From: Phocaeicola sp.
Lineage (GTDB): Bacteria > Bacteroidota > Bacteroidia > Bacteroidales > Bacteroidaceae
NCBI GenBank assembly: GCA_020026225.1
Contig: JAHHQU010000038.1
Location: 1-21,213, forward strand
Direction: 5' to 3'
Length of the DNA stretch: 21,213 nt
Below are positions 7,518 to 14,889 of this stretch, piece after piece. Position numbers and translations under genes: made by a program. Under the pieces are notes generated by a model, which saw nothing but the letters and a program-made list of their open reading frames with translations, made no database searches and had not been told where the DNA came from. Each line of letters opens with the position of its first letter. Position 1 is the first letter of the stretch.

Positions 7518-9149
7518 TTATCTTTTGCAGTCAAACCACAAACGAGTAGATGATTTATCTGCACCGCCAGCTCCATTGTTAAAGAGTTGAAGAGCGGCAT
7601 CGTATACAGCCTTACCTTCTGTAGAAGAGTAGAAACTACTAGGATAAATCATTCGGCGTACACCATTCTTTTTATCGGCACCTTGGAATTCTCCCATATT
7701 CACCATTACTGGATTCAATTTAGGATAGCCAGTACGTCTCCATTCTGTCCATGCTTCCTGACCGTTTGGATACAATGCGATCCACTTCTGAATCATGATC
7801 TTTTCCAACTTTTCTTCGTCATTACCTGAAAATTCAGCTGTAGTAGAACAAGGAGCAGGGAAATCACAAGGATATTGACCATTTATCTTATGACCTATAG
7901 GTTTGTTACCTGAAGAAATGTAACTATCTACAGAAGATGAAACATTGTTTTCACTGAAAGACATTGCAATGCCTTGTTTGTACAAAGTTTCAGGATCACC
8001 GAATTCAGCACCCCAAGCCAAAGCAGCTTCAGCCAATAAGAAAGAAACTTCAGATGCTCTCAACCAATAAGTAGGAGTTTGAGATTGGATATTCGGTTTT
8101 GAACATGTTGTATATACCTGATTCTGACCGTAAGTATGTCCTGCTGGAACAGCCTGATACACTTGACCATCGTAAGCCGGTTCACCTATTGAAGAATCAG
8201 AAGCTGGCTTAAAGTAGGCACTCAAACGAGGGTCTTTATAACCTACAAGATATGAATACATAGAAGAACCCATACGAGCTTCATTGTACTGTTCAGAAAG
8301 CCACTCAATATTGTTACGGAACACCAAACCAGCGCCTGTACCCATCTTGGCTGCTTCATCTGCAGCGGTAATCAGACCGATTGTATGATTCTTTGCCTGA
8401 CTTGCATATGTCTTAGCCATATCAGAGTCTGCAAAACGAATATGAATAGCCAAACGCAACATCAAGGAGTTAGCGTATTTAACCCATTTCTTAAGATCTC
8501 CTTCATAAACGGCATCATATCTAGACATTACTTTTACACCGTTGTCTGCCAATGGAGTTAATACGGCAATGGCTTCAGTCAAATCCTTGAATATAGCGGT
8601 ATAAACATCTTTCTCTGAATCAAACGGAATGCTCAATGAAGCATCTGCTGCATGAGAGTACGGCATTGGACCAAATGTTTCCAAAGCTTTGTGCCATGCA
8701 GAAATCTTCAGAATTTGTGCCAATGCATAAACCTCAGGAGTACCATTAGCCTCAGCAGAAGCTTTTAATTTTTTCCAAGAATCCAATAATTGAGTATATG
8801 ACCACTTATAAGTTGAACTTACCCATGCATCTTTTAAGAAATATGAAGTATTGTTCTGTCCATTACCCCAAGAATTGTTTTCACTGAAGAATCCGCTCCA
8901 ATTATCTGCAGACAAATGGTATGAAGTCTGATATTCATTGATCATATCAGTATCATCTGCTTGGGTACCTACAGGAACTACAGCTTTTTCCATTGAAGTG
9001 ATCAAACCACCTACAGCAAAACCATCTCTGATACCTTCTTCTTCGGTCATCTCGAAAGCATTCGTATTGATTTCCTCATAGTCACATGACGCCATCATTG
9101 ACATCAAGCAAACCCCAGCCAGGATTTTATATTTATTTATATTTTTCAT
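7518..9149 (-). CDS. SusD/RagB-like outer-membrane lipoprotein (PUL)
   Basis: The surface-exposed lid that captures glycan and opens and closes over its SusC partner. It has 543 residues with a lipobox MMASC (Cys22). The N-terminal region contains helical TPR-like segments such as WSYTQLLDSWKKLKASAEANGTPEVYALAQILKISAWHKA (broken here only by prediction, not in the sequence) and the SusD-typical LRASEVSFLLAEAALAWG. The overall pattern, including EKIMIQKWIALYPNGQEAWTEWRRTGYP near the C-terminus, fits the SusD-like family 2 branch (SusD/RagB outer-membrane lipoprotein). It starts 14 bp after susC, so the two are surely co-transcribed. Its ligand is inferred from the next gene, a GH18, to be a glycan with GlcNAc in the core. 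No defects seen. Confidence 0.93.
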   Translation of the reverse strand: MKNINKYKILAGVCLMSMMASCDYEEINTNAFEMTEEEGIRDGFAVGGLITSMEKAVVPVGTQADDTDMINEYQTSYHLSADNWSGFFSENNSWGNGQNNTSYFLKDAWVSSTYKWSYTQLLDSWKKLKASAEANGTPEVYALAQILKISAWHKALETFGPMPYSHAADASLSIPFDSEKDVYTAIFKDLTEAIAVLTPLADNGVKVMSRYDAVYEGDLKKWVKYANSLMLRLAIHIRFADSDMAKTYASQAKNHTIGLITAADEAAKMGTGAGLVFRNNIEWLSEQYNEARMGSSMYSYLVGYKDPRLSAYFKPASDSSIGEPAYDGQVYQAVPAGHTYGQNQVYTTCSKPNIQSQTPTYWLRASEVSFLLAEAALAWGAEFGDPETLYKQGIAMSFSENNVSSSVDSYISSGNKPIGHKINGQYPCDFPAPCSTTAEFSGNDEEKLEKIMIQKWIALYPNGQEAWTEWRRTGYPKLNPVMVNMGEFQGADKKNGVRRMIYPSSFYSSTEGKAVYDAALQLFNNGAGGADKSSTRLWFDCKR

Positions 9150-9163
9150 ATTACGTAAGGTTA

Positions 9164-12100
9164 TTATAATTTAAATTTAACGCCGAAACCAAAGCTACGT
9201 ACACTAGGTTGCATGAAATAATCATTACCCTGACCGTAAGTGCTGGTTGACGGAGTAAGTTCTGGATCGAATGGAGCTTCACAATAAATCATCCATGGAT
9301 TATTGGCAGTAAATGAAACTGTAACATCTTTGAAAATATTGCCGAACCATTTATCAGGCATGGTATAACTCAATGTCAGTTCCTGCAAACGAACGTTAGT
9401 TGCACTGTATACATAGTAACCTGAAGTTTCATAGTTACCTGTACCAATCATCTGATAGTATTTCTTAGCATCTACTTGGCCTTGGCCTTGAAGCATTGCA
9501 CCACCTGCATTTCTAGCGTCTGCTGTACGTTTGGAAACACCGAAATAGTCAAGTAAAGCTTCTGTAGAAGAAGTTACAACGCCACCGAAACGTCCGTTAA
9601 TCAAGAAGGATAATCCGAATCCTTTATAAGATAAAGTATTGTTCCAACCTAAGTTAAAGTCTGGAGTTGTTTTTCCTAAGTAAACAGGTTCACCTCTTTC
9701 AACACCGAAGGAACCGTCAGGACCTACACTTACGAAACCTTGGCTATCTTTAATAAAGAATGTGTTTGCATAGATGTCGTGGATTGTTCCACCCTTCTTC
9801 AAGATTACACGACCATTGTCTTTCAATACTTCTGGAATATTGATAGGGGCTTCCATCAAATCAGTGTGATAACCTTCTACCATCTCCTTAATTTTGTTGA
9901 TGTTACGTGAAAAGCTCAATGTACTTGAGAAACTCAAACCACATTTATACTGATCAGTGTAACCCAATGAAGCTTCCCAACCACGGTTTTCTACATTACC
10001 AGCCTGCAAGTAGATTTGCTTATAACCTGTAAATTCAGGCAAGTTACCCAAGAATGTCTGGTTGTAAGTATTTGAATGATAGTAAGTCAAACCTGCAGAA
10101 ATTCTCTTGAACAAACGAAGGTTGATACCAAATTCGTATGATTTAGTACGTTCTGCTTTAAAGTCTGTGAAAGGATAGATACCTGTAGGACGCTGAGTAC
10201 CACCAATGATTGGAGTAGTAACAGTTCCAGGAGTCAAACCAGAACGTGAAACTGGAGCACCTACTTCTGTATAAGATCCGCGTACCTTCAAATAAGAAAC
10301 CCATTCAGGAAGTTTCACCATTTCTGAGATGATGGCAGAAAGACCGACAGATGGATAGAAGAATGATTCTTCACTGGTATTTACCAAGCGTGAGTTCCAG
10401 TCATTACGTCCAGTCAATGTCAAATACAACATGCTCTTCCAACCTAATTCAACATTGGCAAAGATAGCATGGTTACGAACACGGCTATCTCCTCCTTTTT
10501 CAGAAATACGTCCGTTTGACGGATCAATGTTAGAAGCATTGAAATCATTGGTTACACCACCCAGAGTTCCTTTATAACCTCTTTCACGTGCCCAATAGTT
10601 AGAATAGTTCCAACCGACATTGGCAGACAAGTTAAAATCACCGAAGCTCTTACTGATATTCGCCATAAAATCTGCATATTCCTGACGGTCCGTATAATTG
10701 CTATATCCGTAGAATCCCTTGTCACCCTCAGCAAATTTCTGGTCAGAAGTTGCATAAATCTTACGTTCGAACAATACATGTGTATCATCCATTCTATAAC
10801 GTGCTGCAACGTTCAACCAGTCTGTGATTTTATAAGTCAAACCTACATTAAACATATAACGACTCTTGTCGTTAGTAGCCACGTTACGGTAAGCTGTCCA
10901 ATATGGGTTCTGAGAAGCATAAGTTGGTTCTGAAATCGGCCAGTACTGTACAGGAATCTTACGACCGTCATCGAAACGTTCGAAAGTCTTGATATCTTCG
11001 AAGTTTTCACCACGTGGGAACAAGTAAGCAGCCATTACAGGATTCCAATACTGTCCCTGAGATACCATGTTCTTATCTTTCTGCTTTACATAAGATGCAC
11101 CCAAATCCAAGATCAACTTGTCGTTCAACATAGACGTCGTATTACGAATGGTAAAGTTCAATCGGTCGTATGAATTGTTTGGAACAATACCGTCTGAATT
11201 AGTTGAAGAAATAGATGCGAAAGTCTGATTCTGCTTTGTACCAGTAGTCAAAGTAAGAGAGTTAATGAAGTTAGTACCTACATTAAAGAAGTCTTTCTTT
11301 GGATCATAGCTTGATGGCGTTTGAAGCTTCTCACCCCAGCTGTCGTAAGCATCTTTCTTATTACCATATTCGTTCTGGAATTCAGGGGTCATGTATGCTT
11401 TGCTGAATTCTGTAGAAGAAGAGAACTGCAATGACAATTTTCCTTCTTTACCCTTCTTGGTATTAATAAGGATAACACCATTAGCAGCACTACTACCATA
11501 CAATGCAGCAGCAGAAGGTCCGCTCAATACAGAAATACTTTCAATATCTTCTGGGTTAAAATCAGCGATACCCTCTGTACCAGCCTTACCTGTACCCATG
11601 ATACCACTGTCTGTATTACCCATATTCGTATTAAACAAAGGAATACCATCTACTACATAAAGTGCATTGTTATCTCCTTCGATTGATTTTGCACCACGCA
11701 TCACTACGCGAGTTGCACCACCTACACCACTTGAGCTCTTATTGATGGTCACACCAGCAATCTTTCCGCTCAATGAGTTAACGAAGTTAGCGTCTTTCAC
11801 TTTCAAGAGTTCTCCTTGATCTACCTTCTGCACTTCATAACTCAAGGCCTTTTCTGCACGTTTGATACCCAATGCTGTAACAACTACTTCATCCAAGACT
11901 TCAGTATCTTGTTTCATTACCACTTCATAGTAATCTTTCCCTGATACATTGATTGTCTGGTTAGTAAATCCGACATAGGAAACCGTAAGAGTTGAGCCTA
12001 CAGGTGCTTTGATGCTAAAGTTACCATCAAAGTCTGTAATTGTACCTTCGGTCGTATTGGTAACGGTAATGTTAACACCGATAAGAGGTTCACCGGATTC

Positions 12101-12490
12101 ATCTACGATTTTACCTCTGACTATTTTTTCTGCTTTCTGAACTGGTGTTTTTTCTTCTTTAATAATAACGTAATTTCCTTGAATCTGATAGGAAAAACCG
12201 GTATCATCTAAAATCGTTTCAAGAGCATTAGATAATTCAGAATTAGAAAGATTTAAATTAGAAATCTGCTTGCCTTTTAATTGAGAATTACTGTAATTGA
12301 TAGACATCTGAGACTGTTTTTCGACAAGTTTCAAAGCTTCTACGACAGGAATGTTTTTCTGATTGATTGAAATTTTACTCTCATTACCAGCAAAGACAGA
12401 TACTTGAGAAAGCATTAGCATACCCATAAGAGGGAGGACTGGCTTCCGCTTTGTTAGATTTTCTGCTATTTTTCTGTAAATTTGTAGCAT
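9164..12490 (-). CDS. SusC/RagA-type TonB-dependent transporter with STN signalling domain
   Basis: An outer-membrane beta-barrel that imports oligosaccharide with TonB energy. It has 1108 residues. In order: signal peptide about 1-35; STN domain about 40-111 (begins ISINQKNIPVVEALKLV, ends YQIQGNYVIIKEE); carboxypeptidase-regulatory-like domain about 123-195 (VRGKIVDESGEPLIGVNI, DFDGNFSI); TonB-box region DEVVVTALG at 200-208; plug with VLSGPSAAALYGSSAANGVI at 321-340; then the barrel ending FGFGVKFKL. The STN domain marks it as a transducer that contacts a FecR-type anti-sigma in the periplasm, and fecR and the sigma gene are directly upstream. Start chosen at 12490 because it yields a full signal peptide; an internal Met22 is possible but would shorten it. 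It pairs with the SusD 14 bp downstream. Confidence 0.94.
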   Translation of the reverse strand: MLQIYRKIAENLTKRKPVLPLMGMLMLSQVSVFAGNESKISINQKNIPVVEALKLVEKQSQMSINYSNSQLKGKQISNLNLSNSELSNALETILDDTGFSYQIQGNYVIIKEEKTPVQKAEKIVRGKIVDESGEPLIGVNITVTNTTEGTITDFDGNFSIKAPVGSTLTVSYVGFTNQTINVSGKDYYEVVMKQDTEVLDEVVVTALGIKRAEKALSYEVQKVDQGELLKVKDANFVNSLSGKIAGVTINKSSSGVGGATRVVMRGAKSIEGDNNALYVVDGIPLFNTNMGNTDSGIMGTGKAGTEGIADFNPEDIESISVLSGPSAAALYGSSAANGVILINTKKGKEGKLSLQFSSSTEFSKAYMTPEFQNEYGNKKDAYDSWGEKLQTPSSYDPKKDFFNVGTNFINSLTLTTGTKQNQTFASISSTNSDGIVPNNSYDRLNFTIRNTTSMLNDKLILDLGASYVKQKDKNMVSQGQYWNPVMAAYLFPRGENFEDIKTFERFDDGRKIPVQYWPISEPTYASQNPYWTAYRNVATNDKSRYMFNVGLTYKITDWLNVAARYRMDDTHVLFERKIYATSDQKFAEGDKGFYGYSNYTDRQEYADFMANISKSFGDFNLSANVGWNYSNYWARERGYKGTLGGVTNDFNASNIDPSNGRISEKGGDSRVRNHAIFANVELGWKSMLYLTLTGRNDWNSRLVNTSEESFFYPSVGLSAIISEMVKLPEWVSYLKVRGSYTEVGAPVSRSGLTPGTVTTPIIGGTQRPTGIYPFTDFKAERTKSYEFGINLRLFKRISAGLTYYHSNTYNQTFLGNLPEFTGYKQIYLQAGNVENRGWEASLGYTDQYKCGLSFSSTLSFSRNINKIKEMVEGYHTDLMEAPINIPEVLKDNGRVILKKGGTIHDIYANTFFIKDSQGFVSVGPDGSFGVERGEPVYLGKTTPDFNLGWNNTLSYKGFGLSFLINGRFGGVVTSSTEALLDYFGVSKRTADARNAGGAMLQGQGQVDAKKYYQMIGTGNYETSGYYVYSATNVRLQELTLSYTMPDKWFGNIFKDVTVSFTANNPWMIYCEAPFDPELTPSTSTYGQGNDYFMQPSVRSFGFGVKFKL

Positions 12491-12636
12491 TTTTTTTAGT
12501 ATTAGTGGTTTATAATCGATTTAAGTCAGACTTACGTCTGTTTGTTAATGTTTAAGAAAAGTTTGATTTCATACCCGAGAGAGATGGGGAAGTTTCTTCG
12601 AGTATTTTTTCCCATTTTGTGTTTTCAAGTTAATTT
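12491..12636 (-). promoter_or_regulatory. susC upstream region with a CAGAC/GTCTG hairpin
   Basis: This 146-bp gap lies between fecR and susC. Read on the minus strand it contains no TTTG at all, so no housekeeping TAnnTTTG promoter exists here. An inverted repeat CAGAC (12527-12531) and GTCTG (12536-12540) with a 4-nt loop lies about 40 bp before the susC start. A sigma-factor-specific promoter for susC is the natural inference, but I cannot point to its -35/-10 boxes. Readthrough from fecR is the alternative. Confidence 0.4.
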
Positions 12637-13635
12637 TTATTGGTTTATTTTCATTTTATTAATTACATAGCATTTATTGTCTTTAATTTCATAGCGCAAG
12701 CTGCCTTCAACCTGCCTAATAATTTCCATGATTTCTTTCAAAGAAGCCCCATTATTAAAGCGGAAGCTGTATGTATTCTCTCTCATACTACTTGGAACAT
12801 AAATAAAGGTATAAGGGTACTTACGCTCCAGATTAATAAAGATTTCATCCAAATGCATATCTTTAAACAACAAATCACCGTCTTTCCATGCTGTAACATC
12901 AGCCACTTCAGAAGTCAACACCTGAGCTTTTTTCGTTTTGGGATAATAAACAAGTTGTTCACTAGGCTTTAAAATCAGATTTGAAGTAAGGTTATCAAAT
13001 TCTACCTTTACGCTACCTTCTATCAAAGTAGCCTGCAATGATTCACTTTCAGGATAAGCATTCACATTAAACTCAGTGCCCAACGCTGTTATTTGAAAGT
13101 CATTGGCTTTAACAATGAACGGACACTCTTTGTTGGGTGCGACTTTAAAATAAGCCTCACCTATCAAATATACACTTCGAGTTTCTCCTTTAAATTCATC
13201 AGGATACAACAAAGTACTCTTTGAATTCAGAACGACATGAGTTCCATCGGGCAAATCCAATTCTCGCATTTCTGCCACCGGTATATAACATTGCAATAAA
13301 TCAGCTGGGACTTCATTGGATTTAACTATCCAATAGGCAAAGATCGACGAAACCAAGAGTAAAGCTACGACAGCAGCCTTCCAAACGAACAATGGTATAA
13401 CGGGAGTACTTTTCTTGTAAACACCGGTACGCAATTGCATCGTTTTAAGCGACTTCTCCAATTCTTTCGAAGTGCTGTTCGCTGCAGCCTCCTTCCATAC
13501 TCTACGCAACTCTTCTGTTTTCAAATCGGAAAATTCATCGTCTGCCAACCATTGTTGAACTTGGCGTTCCGTCTTTGCAGAATATGTGTTATGGGTAAAG
13601 AGATCAATTATATCTTTTATGTAATTGTTATTCAT
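12637..13635 (-). CDS. FecR-family anti-sigma factor
   Basis: An inner-membrane regulator that holds the adjoining ECF sigma inactive until the STN domain of SusC signals substrate. It has 332 residues. The N-terminal cytoplasmic part (1-80) includes the helical QVQQWLADDEFSD region that binds sigma. One transmembrane helix spans about 83-104 (FVWKAAVVALLLVSSIFAYW). The periplasmic FecR domain follows at about 115-240, with LDLPDGTHVVLNSKSTLLYP and GEAYFKVAPNKECPFIVKA, and the C-terminal DUF4974 at about 255-327 contains FINLERKYPYTF. The order and lengths are standard for Bacteroidetes. It lies 55 bp after the sigma gene and probably shares its transcript. Regulated proteolysis of such proteins is known in the family; nothing in the sequence here specifies the protease. 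Confidence 0.93.
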   Translation of the reverse strand: MNNNYIKDIIDLFTHNTYSAKTERQVQQWLADDEFSDLKTEELRRVWKEAAANSTSKELEKSLKTMQLRTGVYKKSTPVIPLFVWKAAVVALLLVSSIFAYWIVKSNEVPADLLQCYIPVAEMRELDLPDGTHVVLNSKSTLLYPDEFKGETRSVYLIGEAYFKVAPNKECPFIVKANDFQITALGTEFNVNAYPESESLQATLIEGSVKVEFDNLTSNLILKPSEQLVYYPKTKKAQVLTSEVADVTAWKDGDLLFKDMHLDEIFINLERKYPYTFIYVPSSMRENTYSFRFNNGASLKEIMEIIRQVEGSLRYEIKDNKCYVINKMKINQ

Positions 13636-13690
13636 TTTTTAAGGTTTACACTCTAAATACAACCTAAATGCAGCAACTACTTAAATGATT

Positions 13691-14230
13691 TTAAAGAAAA
13701 ATTAAAAAAAGTAGGATTTTTTTTAGTTCAGTCAAAGCCAAGTAAACTTGATGTTCTACAGTACGAACCGAAAGGTCCAGCTTTTCAGCGATTTCTTTAT
13801 TAGACATTCCCTTAAAACGGCTCATCTCAAAGATTGTTCTTCTACGTTCCGGCATCCGTTCCAAAGTAAGACGAAGTGCCAATAACATTTCCTTATAAAA
13901 GACATGATCAAGAACGTCTTCTCGCTCAGATAGTTCGATCAGTTGTTCATTACTAAACAGATCGTTCTGATACTCATCTTCAACTTTTTGATGTTTGAAA
14001 GAATTAAGAACCATATTCTTTGTCATAATAAAGAGGTAGTTATCTAACTCTTTTGTCTTATCATGCCAAATTTCAGGATGTGACCAAAGCTTCAGAAATA
14101 CATCCTGAGCCAAATCCTCTGCATCAATCTCAGACTTAAGCAACAATTTTGCGAAAGTTTTGACCTTCGGGAAATTATCCAAAAAAAAGTGCTGGAACTC
14201 TAATTCCAGAAATTTTTCATCTCCAATCAT
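13691..14230 (-). CDS. ECF RNA polymerase sigma factor (sigma-70 family)
   Basis: A 179-residue extracytoplasmic-function sigma factor predicted to drive the PUL. Region 2 lies at about 20-85, with DAEDLAQDVFLKLW (36-49) and LDNYLFIMTKNMVLNSF. Region 4 lies at about 118-170, with LERMPERRRTIFEMSRFKG and the helix-turn-helix MSNKEIAEKLDLSVRTVEHQV that reads the -35 element. It ends in a hydrophobic LLFLIFL, common in Bacteroidetes members. It is the first gene of the minus-strand set and is followed by fecR. The start at 14230 gives a normal N-terminus. It belongs to the FecI-like group that works with an STN-transporter and FecR; in Bacteroides such trios often control host-glycan loci. Confidence 0.93.
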   Translation of the reverse strand: MIGDEKFLELEFQHFFLDNFPKVKTFAKLLLKSEIDAEDLAQDVFLKLWSHPEIWHDKTKELDNYLFIMTKNMVLNSFKHQKVEDEYQNDLFSNEQLIELSEREDVLDHVFYKEMLLALRLTLERMPERRRTIFEMSRFKGMSNKEIAEKLDLSVRTVEHQVYLALTELKKILLFLIFL

Positions 14231-14296
14231 TCTCTAATTTATCTTTTTCAAAACACCACTAAAGAACATTTATCATATATCACTATCAAAACTGTA

Positions 14297-14325
14297 AATT
14301 AAAAGATCTGCTGATGCTTTTAATT
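14297..14325. repeat. inverted repeat upstream of the sigma gene
   Basis: AATTAAAAG (14297-14305) and CTTTTAATT (14317-14325) are perfect reverse complements around an 11-nt loop, 67 bp before the sigma start. It could be an operator or a leader hairpin, and it could also be chance in AT-rich DNA. Confidence 0.4.
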
Positions 14326-14539
14326 AATCCAATCAAATATTCTAAACTATTCATATAGGGGAAATAAAGAGCGATTGACTTGTGGTCACCATCATTTCAT
14401 TAGGAGAAAAATCATCTATTTCCTCTATTTGATCCTAATTTTTTAATGCTTATTCTTTTACTAAAGAATAACATAAAAAAATATAAAAGGTTCAACGCCC
14501 TCAATCATCTTTTATGCTCTTTTTATTTGTATTTAAATA

Positions 14540-14587
14540 AAAAAACGATGTTATACTCTTCCTTCATGTTAGAAAGAGTCGTTTTTA
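14540..14587. terminator. candidate bidirectional hairpin in the divergent region
   Basis: ACTCTT (14555-14560) pairs with AAGAGT (14574-14579), and an outer AAAACG pairs with CGTTTT across a bulge on the left arm. The hairpin has an A tract on one side and a T run on the other, so it could terminate in either direction. No gene is visible that it would terminate. Confidence 0.4.
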
Positions 14588-14614
14588 TAAAGTATATCCC
14601 TAAGTGTCATCACA

Positions 14615-14645
14615 TTTGTTAAAGTGATGGGAATACATAAATTTG
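14615..14645 (+). promoter_or_regulatory. promoter of the tlpA-susCD operon
   Basis: TTTG at 14615-14618 and TAAATTTG at 14638-14645 match both Bacteroidetes housekeeping elements exactly with a 19-bp spacer. Transcription should begin near 14652, leaving a leader of about 240 nt before the first gene. The -33 box lies inside the loop of a CATCAC/GTGATG inverted repeat (14608-14613 and 14624-14629), a possible operator. Confidence 0.7.
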
Positions 14646-14660
14646 CAAAATTCAAAAAAT

Positions 14661-14747
14661 CTTACGATTATTGTATTAAAGATGTGTAAGCCTTGAGCGG
14701 GGGACGAATACGCCACCCTATTATAGGGTTAATAATCAAAGGATTAC
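14661..14747 (+). ncRNA. candidate structured leader RNA
   Basis: GTAAGCCTT (14686-14694) can pair with AAGGATTAC (14739-14747) with one mismatch, enclosing a short palindrome ACCCTAT-T-ATAGGGT (14715-14729). The same GTAAG can instead pair with CTTAC at 14661-14665, so two mutually exclusive folds are possible. It matches no riboswitch family that I recognise. It lies just after the predicted transcription start, about 140 nt before the first codon. This is inference from pairing alone. Confidence 0.3.
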
Positions 14748-14889
14748 GCCTCTATTTTAGAAACAAGACGACACTGACTTAACAAAAGAGAAACAAACTA
14801 GACTCACTTATTTTCTCTATAATTGCCGAATAAATATTCTCAAAGACAGGAGAAACTATCAAATAAACAATTATTAAATTTTACGCATT

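Larger units (their letters stand above)
14231..14889. other. 659-bp divergent intergenic region
   Basis: It lies between the leftward sigma gene and the rightward thioredoxin-like gene. No convincing protein gene is present; the longest ATG frames are under 20 codons outside the start of the next gene. It holds, left to right: an AT-rich inverted repeat (14297-14325); a loose inverted repeat ATTAGGA/TCCTAAT (14399-14439) followed by T6; a two-part hairpin with A and T flanks (14540-14587); a near-consensus rightward promoter (14615-14645); and a leader with possible paired regions (14661-14747). No clear leftward promoter for the sigma gene was found; the best is a weak match near 14335. Confidence 0.7.

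Noticed and set aside
5156..12540. CAGAC/GTCTG hairpins both in the susC leader and in the operon terminator as a shared regulatory element
   Set aside because: Only 5 bp are shared and one copy is part of an ordinary terminator stem; chance explains it.
12640..12972. Plus-strand frame of 110 codons opposite fecR
   Set aside because: It lies wholly antisense to the clear FecR gene and its DUF4974 domain, and its residues show no recognisable motif.
14399..14444. ATTAGGA/TCCTAAT inverted repeat followed by T6 as a terminator
   Set aside because: The loop is 27 nt and the stem only 7 AT-rich pairs; no gene would end there. Kept only as a note in the intergenic description.
14567..14623. An 18-codon plus frame (MLERVV...) as a small peptide gene
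   Set aside because: It overlaps the hairpin and the -33 promoter box, and nothing upstream suggests translation.
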